Below are positions 23,743 through 36,500 of a stretch of DNA of 64,000 nucleotides, piece after piece. The stretch is taken from positions 91,214,001 through 91,278,000 of the forward strand of contig CM074856.1 of the NCBI GenBank assembly GCA_037501455.1. The letters are read 5' to 3'. The notes under the pieces were generated by a model. It saw nothing but the letters and a program-made list of their open reading frames with translations. It was not told the origin of the DNA and made no database searches. The DNA comes from Lantana camara (taxonomy: Eukaryota > Streptophyta > Magnoliopsida > Lamiales > Verbenaceae). The position numbers and the translations under genes are program-made. Position 1 is the first letter of the stretch; every line of letters starts with the position of its first letter.

Positions 23743-24644
23743 TGAAGCAATTTCTGGGCGAAAAACAGGGGAAAAACAGGGGGGTTCGCGGGAGATGGCT
23801 CCCATACCTTAAAACATCATACCAAAGCCATAAAATCACTCTAATCCATCATATATCATGCATATAACTCATATATACCAATTAGGCATCATGTAATCCA
23901 TCCAAGCTTGCTCAAATCATCAAGAATTAATCAACAAAACCCCATATAATCTCATGGTAGCCAACTTCAACATAACTTCATGTTTCTTGCAAATAATGAA
24001 GAACAAAGGCCTTAACATGCTTCTAATCACATATATAACCAAGAAAGCATCAAATAAACCTCTAACCCTAATCATCTATTGACCAAAGCTTCATCAAATT
24101 CTCATTATACCTCAATATGAAAGATAGAAAGGATGAGATGATGATATAATGATGGTGATGCTTCTATCTTCACAATTCCTCCAAGAATCTTGCTTGAAAA
24201 TGAGATGAATTCTTCCCTTCTCTTCTTGGTGTTTTGATCGGGTATTAGTGTGTGTGTGTGTGTGGTTTGATCAAAATGTGAAGAATGTAATCCATGGAGC
24301 AATATGTATATACAAGATATATTATATCCTCCACTAAATATGATGAATCACCACAATTTGCATGTTAGTCCCTCATGTATTTAAATGAATGCACACAAGT
24401 ATCATTTCTAACAAATAAACATTTAACTCCCAAATCATGAAATGCAATTTAGTCCAAGAATTCAGGAAATGATCAAATAAGAACATATAAGAACATTTAA
24501 TCACATTAATAAATAATTCACATAAATTTCACGTTAACGCTAATTCATGTAAATCTATATAAACATAATGCATATAATGTTATAAAAATTATAAAATACA
24601 TATAATATCGCATAATGATTGAATGGAAAAACCAGGGCGTTACA

Positions 24645-25360
24645 AGTTACCTTTGATTGAATTTGCTTATAATAATAGCTTTCAGGCATCAATCGGGATG
24701 GCTCCTTATGAACTTCTTCATGGAAGAAAGTGTCGATCTCCGTTGTTCTTAGACTTGGAAGAGTGGAAATGGTCGAAGCAGGAAGGGATAAAGAAAGGTG
24801 AGAAGTTTGAGGAACCTTCCAAAGTCGTTCAGGCTATGATTGAGAAAGTTTAAATAATTCAACAACGGATGAAAGTCGCACAGGATAGGCAAAAGAGCTA
24901 TGCCGATACTCGCCGAAGAGATCTTGAATTCGAAGTTGGTGACCGGGTATTCTTGAAGGTGTCACCAAGGAAAGGTTTCACCCGGATCGGGAAAGGAGGA
25001 AAGCTTAATCCTAGTTATTTTGGTCCTTTCGAGATTCTTGAAAGAATAGGCGAAGTAGCCTATCGACTGGACCTACCACTGAGTCTTATGGGGATTCACA
25101 ACGTGTTTCATGTTTCCCAGTTAAGGAAATATTACCCCGATGAGACTACGATTCTCCCCGTGGAAGAAGTAGAGTTGGAACCGAATTTGACATTTGTTCA
25201 GAGGCCGGTTAGGATCTTGGATCGGAAATTTCAGGAATTGAGAAACCGGAGGATTCCCATGGTTAAAGTTTTGTGGAGAAGCGATAAAACCGAGGAAGCT
25301 ATGTGGGAAACCGAGGATAAGATGAAACGGTTCCACCCGGAGTTATTTTCGCAAGACTAG
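24645..25360 (+). pseudogene. Gypsy A pol, 3' part (integrase end and chromodomain-like tail)
   Basis: It continues integrase after LTR F ([20 protein letters not shown]), then the C-terminal integrase region ([29 protein letters not shown]). It ends in a chromodomain-like tail ([20 protein letters not shown]) before the TAG at 25358-25360. One in-frame TAA is at 24851-24853. The tail suggests a chromovirus of the Tekay/Del type, whose chromodomain is thought to steer insertion to heterochromatin. The lineage call rests on tail motif, LTR length and primer site. Confidence 0.9.
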
Positions 25361-25472
25361 AGAATCTGGGGACGAGATTCTTTTAAGGGGGGAGAGTTGT
25401 AATGCCCCGGTTCCGGATGAACAGGTAAGCACGCCACGTGTGAGAGTTTGAGCATAGGATTTAATTTAATTC
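25361..25472 (+). repeat. End of A interior and 75-bp stub of its 3' LTR
   Basis: An imperfect stem (GAATCT/AGATTC, 25362-25380) and a polypurine tract (TTTTAAGGGGGGAGAG, 25381-25396) precede TGTAATGCCCC at 25398. The first 75 bases of the LTR follow, with 7 differences from 10203 onward. The LTR then breaks off at TCT (25471-25473) and joins copia LTR sequence. Confidence 0.93.
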
Positions 25473-26021
25473 TAGAGAGCTTCAAGTTAGAAGTTTGAAG
25501 ATTCGAGCTTTACCAAGGAGAGGGGATCAAGCCGCGAGAAGAGCGTTCTTGGGTGGCTTGAAACACTTCAAGAAAGAATAAAAGAAAAGTAAGTTTTCTA
25601 TCTCTACGAATTTGGTTACACGATTGCGAGTCCAAGGTCCTTTTGTTGGGAAAATTTTTTAAATTCCGCTGCTTTCTGATTCGTTTTTTCCAACAGGTGC
25701 CACCTAGGGATCCAATTACAACCTTATACCGGGAATTCATGGTTTTTAAACCTTCTCAATTCCGGGGAGGTGATGATATTGGGGCGGAAGAATGGCTTAT
25801 GGAGATAGAGGGAATATTTAGAGTGTGGCCATGTAACCCTGAAAACATGGTCCGTCTCGTCAATTTACTCTTGCAAGGACACGCTAACCAATGGTGGTCG
25901 AGAATTGCTCAATAATTAGAAGCGACAAATGAAAACTCGACATGGGAAGTGTTTGTTCGGGAGTTTAGAAAGAGATACACACCGGTTACACTTAGAGAAC
26001 GAAGACTTGAAGAATTTCTTG
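25471..26021 (+). repeat. Duplicated flank: copia K LTR end plus Z gag fragment
   Basis: This is collinear with 9652-10202 at a constant offset of 15819, with 5 differences that I can see in 551 bp and no indel. It comprises the last 224 bp of K's 3' LTR (to 25695), the K/Z junction and the Z gag fragment (25696-26021), including the same TAA stop and the same TCTTG before LTR A. Because it copies an insertion junction it must be a DNA-level duplication, not another insertion. Confidence 0.95.
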
Positions 26022-27339
26022 TGTAACGTCCCGATTCCGGATGAACAGGTAAGCACGCCACGTGTGAGATTTCGAGCGTAGGATTTAATTTAATTCTTTT
26101 AAATTTCTATTATCCTACGTGACATTCCATATTTTTATAAAATACATGATACATTATTTATGTGAAATATATGATTTCATATCATTGGAAAAATTATTTC
26201 GAGTCATGGCAAAAAAGTTATTACGTGAAACAATTACCGGGAGTGCTTTAATTATCAAATTGTCCCTATATGTTTATTTCTTTAAATTTAGGGACTTGAT
26301 TGCATAAACTTGCAAGGGCTTAATTGATCATATTTTAAAACTATACATCCATGATTGCATGACTTAAACATTTAGAGGACTAAATTGCAAATTATGGCAT
26401 TTCACATATTTCAAAAATGGAATGTAACGATATATGCATCTCCAATCTTCCTTGATCCCATTTCATCCAAAAATATCCCAACATATTTGCTCCTTGTTGC
26501 TCGGTTCATTCAAGAAGAGAAAGGAAAGAGATTTCATCATTTTCATCAAGATTTTCCAATAAATAACTCAAGTTTGGAGCTTAGGCATCATCTTCATCTA
26601 TCTTCTCCATTTCTTTAGCTCAAGGTGGGTGTTTTGCATGAATTGACGGATGTTGCTCAAGTATGTGATAGCTAGGGTTTGAAGAATCATGGATTATATG
26701 GATTACTTGATGTGTGATGCATGAACATAGGATTTTCCCTTGATTTAGAGCATGAATTCTTGATGAATTTGATCATATATATTGATATGGGGTTGAACTT
26801 GAAACTTGGAAAATTTGATTCTATTTCATGTTTTATGTCTTTAAATGATATATTACCATCTCTTGAATATGTATACATGCATATGCCCAGAAATTCTTGC
26901 AATTATTGATCAAAACTTGGGACTTTGTTGCTTGGTTAATGTTTCCCGTAGCCATCCCTTGTTTCTGCTCTGTTTTACAATTTGCAGAAACTGGGAACGG
27001 CCCTTCCCGCCTTAGTGCATTTTGGAAAACAGTCGTTCCCAGGCTTCTGTGTAAAGGAGGCCACCGAGACTGGGAACGGCCGTTCCCATTTTGGCTTTTG
27101 TGCCGGAAGGGCCGTTCCCATCTAAGGCGCACTTTTAAATTTTAAAACGTTGGCACGTTTTAAAGGTTCACGGGAACGGCCCTTCCCATTTTCAAAGGAA
27201 AGCCGGAACGGCCGTTCCCACACGTCTGACAGAAGAAAAGTTCCTGCATAAAATTCAATTTTTGGTATGATGATCCAATACATTCTTTGACCCCAAATTG
27301 CTATTATATGATTGAATATATGTCAAAACAAGATATTTT

Positions 27340-30300
27340 TGTGACACCCCGGCTTTTCGGCCGTCCAGGTATGCACTTACGAGAGAGCTAATTGTGCAAT
27401 TTACATTATTTTAACTTCATATTTAATTGAATTATACTTTTGTTATTTGAAATTCTTATATGAAATATTCGATTTATATGTCAAAAATTTCCTAAGTGAT
27501 TGATGATACGAATTTTTTTGAATTTTATAATATGTGAATTTAATTTTCGAGCATGGTAATTTTTGTGAATTATGTGATTAAGGACTTAATTGTATGATTT
27601 ATGTAATTAAGGACTTAATTGAAAATTTGAACTTGGACTTATTTGAAACTTTTCAAAAGTTTTGGACCTAATTGAAAAATATCCTTTTTAATAAAATTTT
27701 TATATATTTTAATTCGTTTAAATATTATTTTAAAATTTTATTTATTGTTTCTTTTAAAATTTTGATTTTTATTATTTGAATAATAAGCTTCTTTGTGTAA
27801 ATGTGTTGCGTTTGTGCTCGATTTGAGATCGAATTTTCGTGCCAATTTAATATGCATGAATTATACGTGCTATGAATTCGTTTATGTGTTCGTTTTAATT
27901 TTTCGGACTTGTTTGATATGGTAACAAACCATATTTTAATTGTTGGGGATTCGAGGGCCTAACTAGTTTTAGCGCGCCTTGGATTCCGGAGACCGTAACT
28001 TGAGCTAGGGAATTCGGATTCGAATTCCGGAAGTAGCGCCGGACTCGTGACGAAATTTGGAAGCTTCAGAACTTGGCCTCATATTTTTCTAAGCCCGTTT
28101 GATTCCCCGTATTTAGTCCGAAACGAACTGTTCGAGCAAATCTGCCATCTTGGAGTATTTTGGCCATAACTAATTCATTTCTTAACCAAATTACTTGATT
28201 TTTTAGCCTAATTAACCCTAGTTAAACCCTCTATCCATCCCTTATCCCCTGATTTCGAACTCATGTCTGGAGAGAGAGAAAGAAGCAGCTAACCGAGAGG
28301 AAAAGAAGGGGAAAGAAATCTGCACAGTTTTCTTTGGCTTTCCAAGATCAATACTCCATCATTTCGCCTCAAATTCGAAAGGTTAGCCCGGATTCTTGTT
28401 CTTGATCTTCTCCTCTTTCTTTTAAGTGTCTATTTTCTGCATTTGGTGATGATTTGGGCATGGATTGGGACTGATATATGAATAGTGAGGGCTTGTGATG
28501 TTTTGTGAATTTCTTGCTCGTTTGTAGTTCGATTCATGATCCGTAAAGTGCTATGTGCTCCTTGTTGAATCATTGATCTATTCCTATACTTGTATTTGAG
28601 TTGTATGCCCTGTATGAAGTGTATGAAATATTTTCCTGGAGTTGGGACTCGTACGTGACTGTTTTTTTTTTTGAAAAAATGGAACCGTTTTCTTTGTTGA
28701 TCTTGCTGCCAGAATTGTAGTCACTTTTGCCTTTGTTTCTCCTGCTCTTTTGCTGTTGTGTTGTTGCTGTTACACTACTCTGCTACTGCTTCTTGAAAGG
28801 GATGAAAAACAGGGGCTGAAGTTGCTGCTGTTGCTCGCGATGGAGATCTCCCCGGGCGGGGAGATTTGTACGTGGGAAGTCCCCGGTCGGGGACTTGTGT
28901 ATTTGGGGCAGTAGCTTTCTGCATATTTTCTTCCTTCTTTGTGCGTGTATGTGGCTGCTGCGTGATACATGTATACATATTTATATATTGTGTGCGTGTA
29001 TATATATATATGCAATTACATGCATGTTGTTGATTGTGTATATATATATATATATATATATATGTACGTTGTATTTATATATAATATATGCATGCATGCT
29101 ATGTATATATATATGTATTGTATAATTATTTCATGCATTTGTTGATTTGTGTATGCATGTGTGCATGTGCATGAAATTGGTAGAATTAGATTAATGCATG
29201 CATGTGTGTAGTACGTATATATTATGTATATATATATATAAGTGTGATGTTTGTATTAAATTATAATTTATGTGTGTATATATGAATATATATAAAATAT
29301 AATATATTATATATATTATGTATTTAAGTATTAGATTAATTATGTGAATTTATTGGTTTAATTTTGAATATTTCTTTGAAAATTATGATCTTAAGTGGCA
29401 TGTATAATATGAATTCGATGAATAAATACGTGTATGAATTATGGATGCTCATGGTATGATATTAAATGACTTAATATGAATTTATTTGACGTGAAATGAA
29501 TTTCTATTCTTGGATTAATGGTGTGATATTTCGATATTTGTTTCGATATGCCTAAATGTGAGTTTATATGAAGTGCATTGCATCATTTGTATTCATATGC
29601 ATTTGCCGAGCGTTTCCTTGGTTCATATTGAGTCTAAGTGTTGCTCCCTTATTTAGATTGTTCGAGTGGAGTAGCTCGTGGCGTGGAGCCGCTACGTGGG
29701 TGTGTTTTGAACCTGTTCGTTCGGTGTGTTCGTCGAGGTGAGGTTTCTTTCTTTTAGTTAGTATGACCTACAACCCTAATTGTGTTTTAAGCCCGCATGT
29801 GACCTACGTATATATATATATATTTATATCTAGATACGTGTTTGTTATGTATTTTGTGGGAATTGTCCCATTTGTTATGAATCCTTTTGAAAACACTTTG
29901 TATATATACGTAAATATGTTTTCGGTTATTTGCTTTGAAAACTGGTTGGTGTGTGTAATTTGAATTTGGATACGTAGCGAGGTTTGACTTTGAAAGATAA
30001 GTCTTTAATATGAATCCCTGTGTTTGAGTTTGAATCTGGGCCCCGGAGATGTGGGTAAGGGAGACCCGGGACGACCATGGGGTCGCCGGTTATGACCCCT
30101 GTGCACATTCTCTAGTTGGATAGGATCAACCCGGAACCCACTAGGAGGTTTGGTGAGGGATGGAATCCTCGGGCGTGAGCGTCATGAAACTCACGACCCA
30201 TACATAAAGTTCGGATAGTTAGGGTGTGCACGACCCTTCTATCACCCGGTGTTGGGGAAGGTACGTTTGATTTGGTTTTCGTTTGAATTTGAATATAAGT

Positions 30301-31051
30301 TTGAATCTATATGAAGGAGGTTGGTTTGAAAACTTGTACTCGCCGAGTTAGTTTGAATTTGATTATGAATTCGATTCGTGAAACGAGAGTGGACTTCTAA
30401 TTATTAAAATTTGGTAGATTTTGGCCTTTGGCCTAACTTTTCTTCTATATATAGTATCACGGGATCAAAATGCTTTGGATTGCAAAAACCACGCCCCGGT
30501 TCATGAATAATATGACTTTGAATGTGCTTTGCTATTACGTATATGTACGTGTGCGTGGGTTAGCCCCTCACCAGTCTTTAGGACTGACCCTCGATGTCGT
30601 TTTCCCTTTTTCCCTTTGCTTTTGAGTTGCAGGTGCAGGGTTCGGTTTGAACTAGGCGGCGGTTTCTTTTGGGTCATTTGAGTCGAGTCACTCGAGTCTT
30701 GCATACCGCATCTTTATATATTGCTTTGGTATTTTGGAGATATATATAAGATTATGTTTATGATTCGAATTTGGAATTTGTAAGTTTTTATTTGGCCCTG
30801 GAACGGCATCTTATGTATATCTTTTATTCTCTTGAGCATGTAGGACATTAGTAATTGTTGATCCTGTTGCTTCCGCATATGTTTTATTTCGTTGCGTACT
30901 CTGTTTTAGGGTCTAGACCGCCTAGCTTAGGTGAGAGTTTTTGCTTGTCTTCCATTCGCTATAGCTTGGTGCGTGTGCGGATTTTCCATTTCATTACACG
31001 TGTCGGCCAATGGTGCGGGGGATGTGGTGCCCTTCGCTCCGGGGTGCTATA
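27340..31051 (+). mobile_element. Solo gypsy LTR G (3712 bp)
   Basis: Exact TSD ATTTT (27335-27339 and 31052-31056); the empty site is in the first LTR A copy at 11515. Ends are TGTGACACCCC and GGTGCTATA, the final CA having become TA. Two 20-bp palindromes lie at 28846-28865 and 28877-28896. A long alternating purine/pyrimidine and TA-rich stretch spans about 28975-29330. A CAGTC/GACTG hairpin is at 30572-30586. No coding sequence was found. Confidence 0.94.
28846..28896 (+). repeat. Two palindromes of LTR G
   Basis: ATCTCCCC-GGGC-GGGGAGAT (28846-28865) and AAGTCCCC-GGTC-GGGGACTT (28877-28896) each have perfect 8-bp arms and a 4-bp G/C-rich centre. Confidence 0.9.
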
Positions 31052-32388
31052 ATTTTAATGCTACATTGTTCATTGCTCGTCATCTCGTTGTATTTTCGCC
31101 GTTCATCCTATTTGGTCCATTTTGAGTCATGTCTCACGTATACACGTCGTGGTTGCACAGGTCACGAGGTCGTGGACGAGGAGCAGGCTCCCTAGAGCAT
31201 ATCCTTGTTTCATTTTGTAAGCAAAGGTGAGGTTTTGTTCTAGGTATACAGAACCATTACCACCCTTATGTGTTGATTTCGCCCAAACTCTATTATATCT
31301 ATAAACGTTTCTCAAACTAAAAACATTTTCAAGCAAGCAAGCCATGATTGTTCATGATTTCAAGCATGTTTTGGCGAGTCATGATTGCACTTGGGCCCGA
31401 GGGTAGTTCTTGAGCTAACCGGGAAAGCAAGGGCTGACGGGTAACTCTTGAATTATCCTCACCTCATTGGGATCACCCCCGAAGCCACTAGGAGATTAGT
31501 GGTGGAAGGAGTTCCGTGCGTAAGGAGTCATGTTCCCGACATACACCATGTCGTGGATAGTAGGGCCTTGCAAACCCACTATCACCGGGAGAAAGAAGGA
31601 GACTGGGACGGATCTGAAATCACGGGTTGTCCTCGGGTTATTGCATGTTTTCACTCATGATTATGTTATTACTTGTGCACTTAATGAATTGCATGATCGC
31701 CTATTTCATGATTCAAGCATGCACGTATCGATCACGTTGGTAGAAAGGTTGGAGAATTGCCCTTACTCGCCGGGGCCACATGTTTCACGAAATTGACAAG
31801 TTAACAAGTTAAACCTGATAGTCGTAATCTCGGGCAAAGAACAAGTATTCTTGAACTTTATGTTTATTTCATTTCCAAGTCTTCACCCAAGGCTATGACT
31901 TGCATGTGACGTGTGCTATATATATATATATATTTATTGCCCCTCACTCAGTCTTCGGTAGACTGATACTTCACTTTTCACTCACCCGGGGCGGGAGTTG
32001 AGTCAGGTCTTGCATTACACCGAGTCTAGCATTGTGCCTTTCATGTATAGCACTTTTGGAGATATCATGTTATGATCGTTGTTACTACATTTTGAATACT
32101 TGAACATGTATATTGCATATTAGAGATGATAATATATTGATAGTTAATGTTGGTACCTACTATGTATATATTTTGGTAAATATGGTACCTATACGTATTA
32201 ATTGAATTGCTTCCGCTTTTAATTTCATGTCTTGGTTTGTGTATGTTGGGGAGTGTCCCGCCTAGCTCGTTATTTTCTTGATTGTTACCCGTTCGCTATA
32301 TGTTCGGTTTATATACGGATTGTCCATTTCGTATGTGGATCGGGCTATAGTGCGGGGGATGTAGTGCCTTGGGGGTTAGGGTGCTACA

Positions 32389-32926
32389 TCTTGCCTTAAA
32401 GCAAGGAAATAGAACGGTCATGGAATATTTGGAGGAGTTCGAGGGATTAGGCGTATATGTTCCCCACGTCATGAATGACGAACGGGTGAAGACAAAGCAT
32501 TTCACGGAAGGCCTCCGGGATGAATTTAAGGAATCTTTGATTGCTAAGGATACAAGTACGTGGGAAAAGGTCACTAAAAGAGCTTTGAAGGTTGAAAATT
32601 GGATTCTAACAAGAATTAGGGAAGAAGGTACATTCGAGCAACCACTCGGATTAGGATCGTACTCTAATTTCCAAGTGGAAAAGAAATCCTCGCGGCATGT
32701 CAAGGAAACAAAAGGGAAGCATAAGAAGAAACATAAGTCCCGGAAGACACCACGAGCCGAGAGAGAGTTCCAACCATGCACTCATTGCGGGGGAACCAAC
32801 CATACCTATGAGGGGTGTTGGATAAGACTAAGAAGATGCTACGCTTGTAGGTCTTCAGAGCACAAGTTCCCGGAATGTGATCGTACAAGAACCAATAAGA
32901 AGAGGAAAAGAAATCAAAAGCCCTAG
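32389..32926 (+). pseudogene. Element Z gag, fragment 3 (C-terminal part with zinc knuckles)
   Basis: Beginning with the TCTTG duplication, the frame continues from 10202: LKQGNRTVMEYLEEFEGLG, then EGLRDEFKESLIAKDTSTWE, a lysine-rich segment, and two intact zinc knuckles (CTHCGGTNHTYEGC and CYACRSSEHKFPEC). The stop TAG is at 32924-32926. No protease or reverse transcriptase follows before the LTR at 33551, so Z encodes Gag only. Apart from the insertions and the one TAA in fragment 2, the frame is open. Confidence 0.92.
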
Positions 32927-33550
32927 AGGGGAGGCCAAATCAAACCCGGAATTGAGGTACTAACATTCATGGCATCTAATTACATTCATTGTTTAATTCG
33001 GGGTAACCCACTTTCGTTGTTGCCTATTTGCCTTCTTTGTGCGCATGCCTATTATTTGCTTGTGGCCTCTTTTCTTTTCTTTTCTTATTACTTGCGCATG
33101 TGGTGTTTAGTTGCTTATTTGCCCCGAGTGACAACTTTGAGTGTACAAGTGTTCTAGTTCTACGGTAAGTGGAGGATCGTGTTTCCTACCGAGCTTCCAA
33201 GGTGATCAACAGAGATGAGAAGGTGCGAGTGGTGGAAGTCCGGTGACTACACCATTCGTGTATCTCCGAGCTTTTGAGTGGCTTGAAATGAATCAAACGG
33301 TGGGTGATGAATCTAGTTTAGACCCTCCCATTGTGCGAGACAAATCGAGTTGCTCCCAGCCGGAATCAACATAGAAGGAGTTCTTCGACCACACTTGAAG
33401 AATCAGACCCCTTGTGCTAGAAGACCTTTCTCGAGCTAACCCTCGTCGGGACGTCGCGAACCTCGAACTTGGGTGAATACGAGAGAGTAGCTCGCAGTTC
33501 TAACTCGAGCGGTTGGACCTGGGGACCAGGTCCTTTTAAGGAGGGGAGAT
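32927..33550 (+). other. Non-coding 3' interior and polypurine tract of element Z
   Basis: There is no reading frame of note. The last 350 bp resemble, in order, the minus strand of element C at about 57780-58130 (shared AATCAAACGGTGGG, TAGACCCTCC, GTGCGAGA, GAAGACCTTTCT). A perfect stem, GGACCTGG-GGA-CCAGGTCC (33515-33533), stands right before the polypurine tract TTTTAAGGAGGGGAGA (about 33534-33549). Confidence 0.85.
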
Positions 33551-36500
33551 TGTAACATCCCAACTATGCGGCTTTCCAGGTACGGACGCCAAGAGTGTGC
33601 TAAGTGCGCTTTTAATTAGTTAAGCATGCAATTACATGACTTATGTGATTTTTGGATGAGCATTATATGTTTCATGTTTTAGAAGTTTACGTTTTAACCC
33701 CTCTTTCACTTCGTTTTAATTCGTTTCAACCCCGTTTTCAATCCCGATTTTTGTAACAACTTGCCATGCATGAACTATGTAGATTATGAATGTGTTTATA
33801 TACTTTATAATTTTTTTAGAGTTTGTTTTATTTGGTTCTTGACTCGTTTTGTAAAAACGGGATTTATTAGGGGCACGAGGGCCTAACTTGTTTTAGCGCT
33901 CCTTGTGTTCCGGGAAGCGTAACTCGAGATCGGGAATTCAGATTCGAATTCCGGAAGATGCGTTGGACTCATAACGAAGAGTTGAAGCCAAGGAAACCAA
34001 ATTTGTAATTTTCTAAGCCCATTTGATCCTCCAAAATTTGACCGGAACGAGCACCTTTCGCCAACAGCTACCTTTTGTTGACTAGTCTTGATTTGTGGGC
34101 CCCATTTTAACCCTAACCACACCTAAACCTTGACTATATGACCAAGATACACTCCTATCTCTCTTCCTCAGCCCCCATTTCGAAATCCCCTCCCCCAAGA
34201 CAAGAAAAATCAGCCAAAAGTGAAGAGAAGAAGGGGAAAAGAAGAGAAAGGAAGAGAAGGAAGGGTTTCAAGCCATTTCTCCAAGTTTGGTGCCCAAATC
34301 TTGATCAAATCTCTTCAAATTCAAGAGGTGAGTTCATTTTTGACTTCTCCATATTTATGTGGTTGCTTTAAGTCCCATTTTGTAAGTTTTCACCATGGAT
34401 TTCATGATTTATGGCTTATATGATGAATAGTGGGAGTTTGATGAATTTTATGAATTCTTGCATGATCTCTTGTGATTTCTTTTGGTATGAAGCATGTTTT
34501 AAGACCCTAAGACATCATTTATGATATATGTGGACTTAATTTGAGTGGTAGGTGTGAATTCATGACTTTTCCATTGATGAATTTGAAGGTTTTGCATGAG
34601 CTTGCTTCCATTTCACTTCTTGCTGGATTGTTGCTTCATTGGTCCGATTTTATGGCTTGAAATTCATGATTTTTTGCTTCATTAACCTTCTGTTATGTTT
34701 TAGCTTGAGTATGGGATGAGTTCTTGGTATGATTAGGGGCAAAATCCCGAGTTTTTGGCTGCTGATGCAAATCCAAGCCCGTAGATTTGTGCTCTAAAAT
34801 AAATCCACGACCGTGGATGGGTAGCAGACTTGCTGGAACGATTTTGGCCCAGATCCACGGCCGTGGGACTTTCCTTTGTTAAAATCCACGGGGGTGGATC
34901 TGGGAGCTGCCCTTTCTTTGTCCCGAACTTTGTTTTCTTGCCCGTTTTGCTCGTTGCCCTCCCCGAACTTGTTCCCAATGTGATGAATACTTGTTTATAT
35001 GTATGATATGCTTTGCTATGACTTGTTAATGCTTGAATGTGATATTTTTTATGTGTGAATAATGTATCATATGTGTTGTATTAAGATTTTGAATTCTTTG
35101 ATTTGATTTATGCTTTATGTGATGCAATGTGTACACCTACGTGCATGAATGACTACGTACTTTGTTTGCTTGCCTTGCATGTTATGTCTTTACTCTTATA
35201 TGAAATGTATGCTTCTCTAACTTGGTATATGACATGTTATATGTGTTGTATGATATGCATGAGTTTGTTTAACGTGAAATCCGTGAATTATGTTCCGAAT
35301 TGTCTCAATATGACTTAATGTGATCTAAGTGCAGGCTTTGCATCTCTTTGAACTTGCTATATACTCTTGTATGAATATGAATCAATGTGATATGATGCAT
35401 TATATGACTTAAGACATATTTTTAAGTGTTAAGTGCTTCATGTGCTCGTAAATGACTAAGTTCTATCTTTTGCTATCTTATATGTATGCATTACCTTAAT
35501 GGTGCACAAGAACACGAATCTTGCCAGAGTGATTGCATTCCTTAAGTGTGTAAGAATATGACATGCGTCTATATGGTTCATTTTGAGTCTAAGTCTTGTG
35601 TGTTTGGCTTCAGTTTGTTCAGGTGCACCCGGGGTGATGTTTTGTTCGTCAAGTTGATTCTGGGGTGAATTGATCGTGTGTCTTCAGCTTCGTTGGTGTA
35701 AGGTGAGGTTAGGATATAGTTATACCCTAATGAAACGTGCCGGTTTTGAATGTGTTTGACCTATAAGCCTCTATATATATATGTAGATATGTGTTAGATG
35801 CGTATATGTTGGCTTTGCCTTAAGTTTGAAAGTATGAAGATATGTATAAGCCTGTGTATGCTTAGCTTTGAGTTGGTTGTGATTTTGAGATCGGTGTGAT
35901 ATGTACATACGATATGATAAGTACGATATGTATGTGCTAAGTGTATGTGTGAGTCTAGCGGGTTAAGTTTTCGATTTTCGTAATATGTGATTTGTGTAAG
36001 TGTAAGTTTGGGCCCCGGAGTTGTGTGTAATGGGAGACCCGGGTCGACCAAGGGGTCGCCGGTTGCAACCCCTGTACACTTCTCCAACTCAGGATCAACT
36101 CGGACCCCACCAGGAGGTTGGTTGGGGAATGGAATCCTCGGGCGTAAGTGTCATGAAACTCACGACCCATACATATAAGCGCGGATGGCTAGGGTATGTA
36201 CAACCCACCCATCAACCGGAGTAAGTGGAGGTATGTGTATTATGATTTTGTGTGCTTAAGTCTTCGTGCGTTATGAAGGAGTTGGTTGGTTTTGCGCTCG
36301 TACCCGCCGAGTTTCGTTAAGTTATGTTTGTCGATCATAAGTTTGTGAAACGGGGTTAGACTCTTAAGTTAAGATAAAAGTTGATTTGATTACAACCTAA
36401 TAAGTTATGTTCCGATGTGTGTGTGCCAAGTCTGCATGAAATTAAGCTTATGCCCTAAGAGATATATGATCTAAGATTTGTTCGGTTTGTTTGATAAGCT

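Larger units (their letters stand above)
18870..24644 (-). mobile_element. Solo gypsy LTR F, split by solo LTR E
   Basis: It is flanked by the exact TSD AGTTA (18865-18869 and 24645-24649) within A's integrase. On the minus strand it runs TGTAACGCCC to GGGTGCTACA. Without E it is about 2.7 kb. No primer site, polypurine tract or coding frame is present, so it is a solo LTR. It contains four ACACGGCCGTGT palindromes (23624-23742) and a CAGTCT/AGACTG hairpin (19257-19273). Confidence 0.93.
26022..32388 (+). repeat. Second copy of LTR A (solo after duplication), split by LTR G
   Basis: It runs TGTAACGTCCC to GGTGCTACA and is flanked by TCTTG on both sides (26017-26021 and 32389-32393). Without G it is about 2.65 kb. 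It lacks the solo copia LTR found in the first copy. The palindrome array is at 26993-27219. It is followed directly by the rest of Z gag, so this LTR represents the right boundary of element A, with the second interior lost. Confidence 0.93.

Noticed and set aside
25471..26021. A second independent copia insertion into a second Z element
   Set aside because: The constant offset, about 99 percent identity and identical insertion junction, with only the last 224 bp of the LTR present, fit a DNA duplication rather than a separate insertion.
28800..29125. Short frames rich in Ile, Tyr, Cys or Met around the TA-rich tract
   Set aside because: They arise from TA/TG alternation and occur in several frames.
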